Assembly (NCBI RefSeq): GCF_022348085.1
Contig: NZ_JAKRFN010000001.1
Location: forward strand, 558,001 to 622,000
Direction of reading: 5' to 3'
Origin: Mycobacterium sp. PSTR-4-N
Lineage (GTDB): Bacteria > Actinomycetota > Actinomycetes > Mycobacteriales > Mycobacteriaceae
DNA length: 64,000 nt
Shown here: positions 55,526 to 64,000 of the stretch, in pieces
How the letters are laid out: each line of letters opens with the position of its first letter
Position numbering within the stretch: the first letter of the stretch is position 1
Position numbers and translations under genes: made by a program
Notes under the pieces: model-generated
What the model was told of the DNA's origin: nothing
What the model saw: only the letters and a program-made list of their open reading frames with translations
The model's database searches: none

Positions 55526-56809
55526 GTGTCCACGCGTCTGATCTCCTCGACGGGCGGCCGGCTGCTGGTCGAAGAGGTCGACGGTCTGATCCAGGCCCGC
55601 GGAGTGCCGTACGCGACTGCCGAACGGTTCGCGCCACCCATCCCCGTGCCGGCATGTCCTGACGTCGTCGACGCCACAACGCGGGGTCCCGCCTGCCCGC
55701 AACTCCCCTCGCGGCTCGCCTTCGTCACCGGGCCGGTGGTCGACGGACTCCCGATGAGCGAGCGGTGCCAGGTCCTGAGCGTCACCGCGCCGGCCGACGC
55801 AGCGGGCCTGCCGGTGATGGTGTGGTTCCACGGCGGGGCCTACGTGTCGGGAAGTGGCGAGGCCGCCATCTACGACCCTGACGATCTGGTGCGTGATGGC
55901 GGCGTGGTCGTCGTGCGGGTGAGCTACCGGCTCGGCATCCTGGGCTTCCTCGACCTCGCCGACTCCGACTGCGACAACCTCGGGTTGCGGGATCAGATCG
56001 CCGCACTGCGGTGGGTGCAGGACAACATCGCCGCGTTCGGCGGCGACCCCCGCCGCGTCACGGTGTTCGGCCAGTCCGCGGGCGGCTATTCGGCGCTGGC
56101 GCTGATGATGTGCCCGGAGACCGAGACGCTGTTCTCGCGGGCCATCCTGCAGAGCGCGCCCCTGGGGATTCACGGTGTCGATCGCACCGCGATGGTCACG
56201 GCCATGCGCGAGGCTGCCGTGGCACGGTTGAGGGGCGTCACGCCCGGCGGTGCCGACATCGACCTGCTACTGGAGGCGCAAGTGGCAGCCCTCAATGCTG
56301 CCGCGCCGTTCGGCATGGTCGGCAAGATGCCGTTCGGGCCGACGGTGAGCATGCCGCCGGTGGCTGCGGCGACGACGGCGGCGGCCCCGCGCGTCGACAT
56401 CCTGGTCGGATACACCCGCGACGACGCGCTGCCATTCGTGCTGCTCGATCCGCGCGGCGCTCGGCTACGCCGGCTGGGCCCGGTCGGCGGTGCGGCCGCG
56501 TCGGCGGCGGGACGGGCGCTCACCCGGCGGGCGTTCGGCGCGCCCGCGATCGCGCTCGCCCACTCGTGGCGCGCAGCCGGCGGTCGTGCACAGACGTACC
56601 GCGTCGACTGGACACCCGGCCCGCTGGGCGCGTGCCACTGCATCGAGCTGCCGCTGCTGTTCGGGTCTCGCGAAACCTGGTCGGACGCACCGATGTTGGG
56701 CGATGACGGCGTCGACGAGGAGTTGGCTGTCCGTGTTCGCGCGCAGTGGAGCGCGTTCGCCCACGGCCGAGTGCGCGAAGATCGTGATCAGCTCTCGGAC
56801 CGCCGCTGA
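55526..56809 (+). CDS. Type B carboxylesterase
   Basis: Serine esterase of 427 residues, shorter than the usual 500 or so. It shows the oxyanion hole VMVWFHGGAYVSGSG, YRLGILGFLDL, the nucleophile elbow FGQSAGGYSALALMM near residue 186, and a C-terminal GACHCIELPLLFG with the catalytic histidine. There is no clear signal peptide. TAGGGT (55514-55519) lies 6 bases before the GTG, predicting a leaderless mRNA. It overlaps the convergent cyclase gene by 22 bases. The missing 70-100 residues are mainly in the middle and C-terminal part. Confidence 0.88.
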   Translation: MSTRLISSTGGRLLVEEVDGLIQARGVPYATAERFAPPIPVPACPDVVDATTRGPACPQLPSRLAFVTGPVVDGLPMSERCQVLSVTAPADAAGLPVMVWFHGGAYVSGSGEAAIYDPDDLVRDGGVVVVRVSYRLGILGFLDLADSDCDNLGLRDQIAALRWVQDNIAAFGGDPRRVTVFGQSAGGYSALALMMCPETETLFSRAILQSAPLGIHGVDRTAMVTAMREAAVARLRGVTPGGADIDLLLEAQVAALNAAAPFGMVGKMPFGPTVSMPPVAAATTAAAPRVDILVGYTRDDALPFVLLDPRGARLRRLGPVGGAAASAAGRALTRRAFGAPAIALAHSWRAAGGRAQTYRVDWTPGPLGACHCIELPLLFGSRETWSDAPMLGDDGVDEELAVRVRAQWSAFAHGRVREDRDQLSDRR

Positions 56810-58320
56810 CCGCCCTGCGTAGGGTCCAGACCGAATACCGCAGTGGGGGCCGACTTGCCCTTGAGGGCATGCGATCCACGATCGATCAAGTGGGCTGGGC
56901 GAGAGGCCATCGCTTGGACGGTCCGCTCGGTGAGGAGGATGGGGTCGCCGGTTGTCTTGGTGAGTTGTTCGACGCGGGCAGCGACGTTCGTCGTGTCGCC
57001 GATCAGCGTGAATTCGAGATGGTGGCCACCGCCGATGGTGCCGGCGATCACCGTGCCGGTGTTGATCCCGATTCCGATCCGCAGCTCACCGTCGAAGCGA
57101 CGGGCGACGAGGCGGTGGATCTGCACAGCGGCGCTGACCGCGGCGTCGGCATGGTGAGCGAGATCGTTGGGCGCGCCGAAGACGGCCATCGCACCGTCAC
57201 CGAGGAACTTGTTCACGTGCCCACCGGCATCGACGACTGCCGGCACCACGATCTCGAACAGGGCGTTGAGTCGAGCGACGGTGTCTTCGGCGGTGTTCTG
57301 CTCGGCGAACGGCGTGAAGTCCCGGATGTCGACGAACATCATGGTGACCTCGCGCCGTTCGCCCGTGAACACGTCATCACCCTGCTCGAGCAACCGCGCG
57401 GCGAGAACCGGGTCGACGTACGCCCCGAAGGCGGCCTGAAGTCGTTGCCGCTCAGCCAGTCCCGCCTGCATGCGGTTGAACGACGCCGCCAGCACTCCGA
57501 GATCGTCATCCTGCACCACCGGTACCCGCATGCCGTAGTCGCCGGCAGTGACCCGTTCGGTTCCCTCGGTGAGATCGCGGATCGGCCGCATCGACGGCGA
57601 GAAACCGACGCCCACGACCATCGGGATTCCGAACCCGACGGTCATCGCAGCGCCGACACCGAGGAACAGCAACGGCGCTGGACTGGCCCCGATGATCGCG
57701 GCTCCCAACATCGCGCCCTCGACGGAGAAGATGAACGCAGTTCCCAGCACCGTCATGCTCGACCACCAGGCGATCGTCGGTCGGGCGCGGGGTAGGGAGT
57801 CACCGATATTCGTGTTTCCGGCAATCGCGAGTCGCGCCGGTCGAGCCGTCGCCTCCAACATGCTGTGCACGCTGATGAGGTACGTGGCGGTTCCGACCGC
57901 GGCGCCGAGCAGTCCGTACTGCGCCAGGCGTGGTCCATCCGCTCCCACGAACACAGCGACGACCACCGACATCACGGCGAACCCGACCGCACCCAGCCAC
58001 ACGGCGCGCAGAGCCGCGCTCCGGGCGAAGGTGTAGGTGGCCTCCAACGCTGTCGCCCGATCGACGTCGTGGCCATCCGCCCATCGCTCGACAGGGCGGT
58101 AGCTCTTGCGATCGGCGACCCCGGCGTATGCATTGATCCCCAGCAGAACGGCCAGGGTCACGACGACGGCCTCGACATAGTGGCGGGAGTGTTCGAGACC
58201 GACGATGAGAAACGAAAAGAAGAGGTAGATCGGCAGTCCCGCCGGCACGACCACGGCAAGCCCCGCCCAGCGGTGTCTCGCCCCGAATCGGTCCCAGGCC
58301 CACTGCCAGATGCGGTCCAT
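56788..58320 (-). CDS. Membrane class III adenylate cyclase with HAMP domain
   Basis: Protein of 510 residues of the Rv1318c-Rv1320c/Rv3645 type. About six N-terminal helices lead to a HAMP domain (PIRDLTEGTERVTAGDYGMR near 245) and a C-terminal class III cyclase domain with metal-binding aspartates in MFVDIRDFTPFAE and KFLGDGAMAVFGAP, and the transition-state Asn-Arg in TTNVAARVEQL. The ATG at 58320 lies 5 bases after TAATCT (58326-58331, minus strand), predicting a leaderless or nearly leaderless mRNA. A terminator separates it from groEL1. It should make cAMP from a membrane or lipid signal. Confidence 0.92.
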   Translation of the reverse strand: MDRIWQWAWDRFGARHRWAGLAVVVPAGLPIYLFFSFLIVGLEHSRHYVEAVVVTLAVLLGINAYAGVADRKSYRPVERWADGHDVDRATALEATYTFARSAALRAVWLGAVGFAVMSVVVAVFVGADGPRLAQYGLLGAAVGTATYLISVHSMLEATARPARLAIAGNTNIGDSLPRARPTIAWWSSMTVLGTAFIFSVEGAMLGAAIIGASPAPLLFLGVGAAMTVGFGIPMVVGVGFSPSMRPIRDLTEGTERVTAGDYGMRVPVVQDDDLGVLAASFNRMQAGLAERQRLQAAFGAYVDPVLAARLLEQGDDVFTGERREVTMMFVDIRDFTPFAEQNTAEDTVARLNALFEIVVPAVVDAGGHVNKFLGDGAMAVFGAPNDLAHHADAAVSAAVQIHRLVARRFDGELRIGIGINTGTVIAGTIGGGHHLEFTLIGDTTNVAARVEQLTKTTGDPILLTERTVQAMASRPAHLIDRGSHALKGKSAPTAVFGLDPTQGGQRRSES

Positions 58321-58357
58321 GACCGAGATTAAGGCTGGCGCAGCCACCGTGGTACCA

Positions 58358-58390
58358 AAACACCCCCGGCCCAACGGACCGGGGGTGTTT
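58358..58390 (-). terminator. Rho-independent terminator after groEL1
   Basis: A perfect 12-base stem (arms AAACACCCCCGG and CCGGGGGTGTTT) with a 9-base loop is followed on the minus strand by a short T-run. It ends groES-groEL1 transcription 14 bases after the groEL1 stop and insulates the cyclase gene. Confidence 0.92.
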
Positions 58391-58403
58391 CTGGCGCTAC
58401 GTC

Positions 58404-60112
<1,709 letters not shown>

Positions 60113-60124
60113 AACACGATTCGC

Positions 60125-60424
60125 TTACTTGGAGACGACAGCCAGCACGTCGCGGGCCGACAGGATCAGGTACTCCTCGCCGTTGTACTTGATCTCGGTG
60201 CCGCCGTACTTGCTGTAGATGACCACGTCGCCCTCAGACACGTCCAGAGGAATCCGCTTCTCGCCATCCTCATCCCAGCGGCCGGGGCCAACTGCGACGA
60301 CGGTGCCTTCCTGCGGCTTTTCCTTGGCGGTGTCGGGGATGACCAGACCGGAAGCGGTCGTGGTCTCGGCCTCGTTGGCCTGAACGAGGATCTTGTCCTC
60401 GAGTGGCTTGATGTTGACTGCCAC
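60125..60424 (-). CDS. groES: Co-chaperonin GroES
   Basis: 10-kDa heptameric lid of the chaperonin, 99 residues (Rv3418c, 100). It shows [12 protein letters not shown], the mobile loop [20 protein letters not shown] and [15 protein letters not shown]. The ATG at 60424 follows GAAGGGGC. It is the first gene of the groES-groEL1 operon. A CIRCE element lies 110 bases upstream. Confidence 0.97.
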   Translation of the reverse strand: MAVNIKPLEDKILVQANEAETTTASGLVIPDTAKEKPQEGTVVAVGPGRWDEDGEKRIPLDVSEGDVVIYSKYGGTEIKYNGEEYLILSARDVLAVVSK

Positions 60425-60533
60425 GATTGGAGCCCCTTCACTCAGTATTGATGTGGGTGTGCGTACACGGCGGTCGGTGACCGCCCTCGCGCCGTCGTCG
60501 CGGGTGCCGACACAGGGTTGAACCGACTGCCGC

Positions 60534-60568
60534 CTAGCACTCTATACATGAGAGTGCTAGGTGCTCAA
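60534..60568 (-). promoter_or_regulatory. CIRCE element and groES promoter
   Basis: CTAGCACTC-N9-GAGTGCTAG at 60534-60560 is a perfect CIRCE inverted repeat, the binding site of repressor HrcA. On the minus strand a -35 TTGAGC (60563-60568) and -10 TATAGA (60541-60546), 16 bases apart, overlap it, so HrcA binding would block groESL1 transcription until heat shock. Confidence 0.93.
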
Positions 60569-60682
60569 GGTCGGGGTTCGCGTGTACGCCTCGGGCGAAC
60601 GCCGACGGATTCATCCCCAGCCTCCGGGTTATCCCCAGGCTGGGTTTTTGGTGCTCTCGAGCGGGGGTGACGGTGGGTAGAT

Positions 60683-60698
60683 TCGTACATGTGTTCGA
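60683..60698 (+). promoter_or_regulatory. LexA-like box over the 13E12 gene start
   Basis: TCGTAC-ATGT-GTTCGA differs at one base from the SOS consensus TCGAAC-N4-GTTCGA. It overlaps the last base of a TAGATT hexamer (60678-60683) and the GTG at 60691, where LexA would block transcription start. Confidence 0.7.
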
Positions 60699-62322
60699 GT
60701 TGACGCGGGTGGTGGAGGCGGATCTGGTCGAGGTGATGACCAGCTCCGCAGCCGCTGCCGCGCGGGCGGAGGCGATGAAGCTGGCCGCGATCGCCGAACT
60801 GTGGCGGCGGCGCCGCCGCCCCGAGCGGGAGCGCTGGGTATGCGCGGGCTGGGATGCCGCGGCCGCCGAGGTCGGCGCCGCGCTGGGGATCAGTGCGGGG
60901 CGGGCGTCGGTGCAGATGGACCTGGCGGTGGCGATGCGTGACCGCTTCCCCCGGCTGGGGGCACTGCTGGCCGACGGGCAGGTCAGCCTGGACGTGGTCA
61001 GGGCGGTGGTGTCGCGGACCGCGCTGGTGCTCGACCCGTCGACCCTGCGGCTGCTCGACCACCATTTCGCCGAGGCTGTGGCGGGGTGGGGGGTGTTGTC
61101 GCAGAAGAAGCTCGAGGCCGCCATCGACGTGTGGATCCAGACCTATGACCCCGACGCGGTACGGCGGGTGCGTCAGCGCTCACGGGATCGGTCGTTCACC
61201 ATCGGGGATCGCCATGACAGCTCGGGCGTCACCGAGGTGTACGGGCGGCTGGCCACCCCCGATGCGGCGCTGCTGGCGACCCGGTTGGCGATGATGATCG
61301 CCTCAGTCTGCGAACACGATCCCCGCACCCGGGATCAGAAACGCGCCGATGCTGTCGGCGCGATCGCCGCCGGAGCCACCGCGTTGGCGTGCCGCTGCGG
61401 ACGCCCCGACTGCGCGGCCGCCCAGATCGATGACGGGCGCGCCTCGTCCATCACCGTCACCGTGATCGCCGACCACGCCACCCTTGACGCTCACCCCGAT
61501 CCGCAGCTGCACGGCGAAGCACCCCCACCGAACTACACACCACGCAACACCACCCCCGCCGAGACCGACAAAGCCGAGCAGAAGCCGGAGCCGGCAGCAC
61601 CTCTGGAGGCGGACCAGCCGACCCCGCCGCAGCCGGCACCACCCGCCACCGCACAACCCCGTCGTGCGGCGCTGATCGTGGGCCCCGGAGGGGGCATCGT
61701 GCCCGCACCGCTGCTGGCCGAACTCATCGCCCACGGCGCCACAGTCCGCTTCGTCGGGGCAACCGACGGTCTGGCCACCGAGGGCTACCGCCCGTCGACG
61801 GCGCTGGACCGGTTCGTGCGCACCCGCGACCTGACATGCCGCTTCCCCGGCTGCGACCGCCCCGCCACCCACGCCGACATCGACCACACCGTGCCCTACC
61901 CCACCGGGGCGACCCATCCGGCCAACACCAAATGCCTGTGCCGCCACCATCATCTGCTGAAAACGTTCTGGGACGGCTGGACCGAACAACAAACCCCCGA
62001 CGGGCGCCTACACCTGATCAGCCCCACCGGCCACAGCTACACCACCACCCCGCTATCAGCGCTGCTGTTCCCGTCCTGGAACACCCGCACCGGACCCCCA
62101 CCAACCCCCACCAACACCGCGCAGCGACCCACCCCGGGCCGCCACCTCAAGATGCCCACCCGCCACCGCAGCCGCACCCAGAACCACACCGCCTACATCC
62201 GAAGAGAACGCGCACTCAACCACCGCGAACGCACCCGACAACACACCGAAACCGCCCCACCACAACACAACTGGAGCACCTACTCCACCCCACCCACCGG
62301 CGATGACCCGCCGCCGTTCTAG
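60691..62322 (+). CDS. 13E12-repeat family HNH endonuclease-like protein (DUF222)
   Basis: Protein of 543 residues. The N-terminal helical DUF222 domain (for example ALLADGQVSLDVVRAVVSRT) is followed by a Pro-rich linker near residue 290 and an HNH domain with RTRDLTCRFPGCDRPATHAD, IDHTVPYP and CLCRHHHLLKTFWDGW. The C-terminal 90 residues are Thr/Pro/Arg-rich. The family is repeated many times in mycobacterial genomes, and some members are damage-inducible. The GTG at 60691 is preferred because TAGATT lies 7 bases upstream and a LexA-like box overlaps it; a GTG at 60667 would add eight residues. Nuclease activity is inferred from HNH residues. Confidence 0.87.
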   Translation: MFELTRVVEADLVEVMTSSAAAAARAEAMKLAAIAELWRRRRRPERERWVCAGWDAAAAEVGAALGISAGRASVQMDLAVAMRDRFPRLGALLADGQVSLDVVRAVVSRTALVLDPSTLRLLDHHFAEAVAGWGVLSQKKLEAAIDVWIQTYDPDAVRRVRQRSRDRSFTIGDRHDSSGVTEVYGRLATPDAALLATRLAMMIASVCEHDPRTRDQKRADAVGAIAAGATALACRCGRPDCAAAQIDDGRASSITVTVIADHATLDAHPDPQLHGEAPPPNYTPRNTTPAETDKAEQKPEPAAPLEADQPTPPQPAPPATAQPRRAALIVGPGGGIVPAPLLAELIAHGATVRFVGATDGLATEGYRPSTALDRFVRTRDLTCRFPGCDRPATHADIDHTVPYPTGATHPANTKCLCRHHHLLKTFWDGWTEQQTPDGRLHLISPTGHSYTTTPLSALLFPSWNTRTGPPPTPTNTAQRPTPGRHLKMPTRHRSRTQNHTAYIRRERALNHRERTRQHTETAPPQHNWSTYSTPPTGDDPPPF

Positions 62323-62750
62323 CGAAGCTGGTCGGGATTCATGAGCAGGTGGTCCGACACGTCGCCGATCATCTCGACGTCGACGGTGCGTTCCGTGAAG
62401 TACCAGCCGTGCCCGTCGCGGGCAAAGGTGTCGGCGTACCGCCCGACGACGATCGGCTGCAGCGCAACGGTATCGGTCTGCTGGACGACGCAGAACGTGG
62501 ATCGCGCGGCCGCAGTGTCGCCGCTGACATCGACGATGGGATTTAGGACCAGATGACGGGTGCGCGGGGTGTTGCCGCGATCGGGAAAACGACGGGTCGT
62601 CGCGGCGAACAGGGCCGCGATCGGCTCGCTGCCCGCTACACCCATGAAGTTGCCCCGACCCAACAGCTGACCCACGCCGTCGAAGTCGCCCGCATCGATC
62701 AATTCGGCGTAGCGGTACAGCAATTCGGTGATCACCGAACGATCACTCAC
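62319..62750 (-). CDS. SnoaL-like (NTF2-fold) protein
   Basis: Protein of 143 residues with the cone-shaped NTF2/SnoaL_4 pattern: [37 protein letters not shown] and [20 protein letters not shown]. Tyr, Asp and His at family positions suggest a small hydratase, isomerase or ligand-binding role, but none is proven. The GTG at 62750 overlaps the tsaD stop by 4 bases, so it is translated from the rimI-tsaD transcript. It overlaps the convergent 13E12 gene by 4 bases. Confidence 0.8.
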   Translation of the reverse strand: MSDRSVITELLYRYAELIDAGDFDGVGQLLGRGNFMGVAGSEPIAALFAATTRRFPDRGNTPRTRHLVLNPIVDVSGDTAAARSTFCVVQQTDTVALQPIVVGRYADTFARDGHGWYFTERTVDVEMIGDVSDHLLMNPDQLR

Positions 62751-63769
62751 GCGACCTGCCCCCGCACCACCGGCAGCCCTGGATCGCTGGCCACATCGAG
62801 CGGCGATGGCTCCGCGCCCGCCGCGATCAGGTGCGCCGCGAACGACGCGATCATCGCCCCGTTGTCGGTACACAACCGCGGACGCGGCACCCGCAGCGTC
62901 AATCCCGCTGCCGCGCAGCGCTCCTCGGCCAGCTCCCGCAGACGCGAATTCGCCGCCACACCGCCGGCGATCAGCAGCGTTGACACACCCAGCTCCTCGG
63001 CCGCGCGCACCGCCTTCGCTGTCAGCACATCGGCGACCGCCTCCTGGAAGCCCGCCGCGATGTCGGCCTGCGAGGCCTCCGGATGACTCTCCACGTAGCG
63101 CGCGACCGCGGTCTTGAGCCCCGAGAAACTGAACGCATACCGGTCATCGCGCGGACCCGTCATCCCGCGGGGAAACGTGATCGCAGCAGGGTTGCCCTCG
63201 CGGGCCAAGTCGTCGAGCACCCTGCCACCCGGGTAGCCGAGGCCCAGCAGTCGCGCCACCTTGTCGTAGGCCTCCCCCGCCGCGTCGTCGACCGTCGAGC
63301 CCAGCTCCACGATCGGCTCCCCGAGCGAGCGCACGTGCAGCAGGTTCGTGTGCCCACCCGAGACCAGCAGCCCGATGCTCTCCGGCAGGGGGCCGTGATC
63401 GTAGACATCGGCAGCCAAGTGACCGCCGAGGTGGTTCACCGCGTAGAAGGGCACCTGCCAGGCCGCCGCATACGCTTTGGCCGCGGCCACACCCACGAGC
63501 AGCGCACCGGCGAGTCCGGGCCCGATCGTCGCCGCCACCACGTCCGGCCGGTCGATTCCCGCCGTCTGCAGCGCACGTCTCATCGTCGGACCCAACGCCT
63601 CCAGATGCGCCCGCGACGCGATCTCCGGCACCACACCGCCGAATCGGGCATGCTCGTCGACGCTCGAGGCGACCTCGTCGGCCAGCAGCGTGACCGTTCC
63701 GTCGTCGCTCAGGTCCGCGATACCGACTCCGGTCTCGTCGCACGAACTCTCGATCGCCAAGATGATCAT
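62747..63769 (-). CDS. tsaD: tRNA threonylcarbamoyladenosine transferase TsaD
   Basis: Catalytic subunit of the t6A37 tRNA modification complex with TsaB and TsaE; 340 residues (Gcp, Rv3419c, 344). It shows [15 protein letters not shown], metal-binding histidines in [10 protein letters not shown] and [27 protein letters not shown] and [11 protein letters not shown]. The ATG at 63769 overlaps the rimI stop (ATGA). Order rimI-tsaD is conserved in mycobacteria. Confidence 0.97.
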   Translation of the reverse strand: MIILAIESSCDETGVGIADLSDDGTVTLLADEVASSVDEHARFGGVVPEIASRAHLEALGPTMRRALQTAGIDRPDVVAATIGPGLAGALLVGVAAAKAYAAAWQVPFYAVNHLGGHLAADVYDHGPLPESIGLLVSGGHTNLLHVRSLGEPIVELGSTVDDAAGEAYDKVARLLGLGYPGGRVLDDLAREGNPAAITFPRGMTGPRDDRYAFSFSGLKTAVARYVESHPEASQADIAAGFQEAVADVLTAKAVRAAEELGVSTLLIAGGVAANSRLRELAEERCAAAGLTLRVPRPRLCTDNGAMIASFAAHLIAAGAEPSPLDVASDPGLPVVRGQVA

Positions 63770-64000
63770 CGCGGCTCCCGCTTCATCGAATAGGCGTCGG
63801 CACCGCTGACGCGGTAGTACCGCTTGCGCAGCCCGATCCTCGTGAAACCCTCGCTCTCGTACAGCGCGATCGCGGCCTCGTTGTCGGTGCGCACCTCCAG
63901 GAAGATCGCGCCGCCGTCGGCGTAGGCGAGCAGCCTGCGCAACATCTCCCGGCCGATGCCGTGGCCCTGATAGGCGGGATCGACCGCGATGGTGTGCACC
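63766..64000 (-). CDS. rimI: Ribosomal protein acetyltransferase RimI-like, 5' end outside the window
   Basis: GNAT N-acetyltransferase; only the C-terminal 78 or so residues are in the window. The acetyl-CoA binding motif reads [15 protein letters not shown], followed by [18 protein letters not shown] and [15 protein letters not shown], typical of RimI. It precedes tsaD and overlaps it by 4 bases, as in Rv3420c-Rv3419c. The start codon lies beyond position 64000. Confidence 0.93.
   Translation of the reverse strand, partial: VHTIAVDPAYQGHGIGREMLRRLLAYADGGAIFLEVRTDNEAAIALYESEGFTRIGLRKRYYRVSGADAYSMKREPR

Overview
The window is a chromosome segment from a fast-growing, high-GC Mycobacterium (Mycolicibacterium type). 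Gene content and order follow the M. tuberculosis stretch Rv3336c to Rv3420c, recognised from memory of the families: trpS, metZ-metX-Rv3342, folD, mfpA and its conservon, trmL, dnaE2, MaoC hydratase, acyl-CoA reductase, iunH, imuB-imuA', guaA, choD, guaB3, guaB2, rsdA-sigD, whiB3, groES-groEL1, tsaD, rimI. Several clusters have been inserted into or moved within that backbone: desaturase plus reductase, an FHA-ABC transporter, an allantoinase/NCS1 permease/GntR set, a mymA-like operon, and a nitrile hydratase-family operon.

Layout. 1-6.9 kb: 5' part of trpS, a secreted lipase-like protein, exonuclease III, an alpha/beta hydrolase, then a SAM-IV riboswitch ahead of metZ-metX-methyltransferase. 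6.9-15.4 kb: desaturase with its electron-transfer reductase, folD, an OYE-family oxidoreductase, a TetR regulator and a large FHA-ABC transporter. 15.5-21.8 kb: a TetR regulator, the five-gene MfpA/conservon operon, a small unexplained peptide gene, trmL and a nitroreductase. 21.8-36.6 kb: SOS mutasome genes (dnaE2, imuB, imuA') flanking a degenerate GGDEF protein, a MaoC hydratase, the allantoinase/permease/GntR set, an acyl reductase with iunH, and ohr. 36.7-41.8 kb: a mymA-like operon (lipase, SDR, ferritin-like protein, Baeyer-Villiger-type monooxygenase, MerR regulator). 41.9-52 kb: guaA, choD, guaB3, guaB2, a DUF5319 protein, rsdA-sigD, a helical hypothetical protein and whiB3. 52-58.3 kb: nitrile hydratase/thiocyanate hydrolase-like subunits, a ThrE-type exporter, a carboxylesterase and a membrane adenylate cyclase. 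58.4-64 kb: groEL1, groES with a CIRCE element, a 13E12-family HNH protein, a SnoaL-like protein, tsaD and partial rimI.

Regulation is unusually readable. A TANNNT hexamer lies 5-8 bases before an ATG or GTG at many genes, predicting leaderless transcripts. Three LexA-type boxes mark dnaE2, imuA'-imuB and, with one mismatch, the 13E12 gene. Other clear sites are the SAM-IV aptamer, a perfect CIRCE element, operator-like palindromes before the desaturase pair, a TetR gene and the ThrE-like exporter, and a rho-independent terminator after groEL1.

No tRNA, rRNA, CRISPR array or insertion sequence was seen. The least explained elements are a 50-residue peptide gene at 20523 whose C-terminus carries an S-x2-S-x3-C pattern, and a nitrile hydratase-like alpha subunit with an alanine in the metal motif (VCALCSC) and a His/Asp-rich N-terminus.
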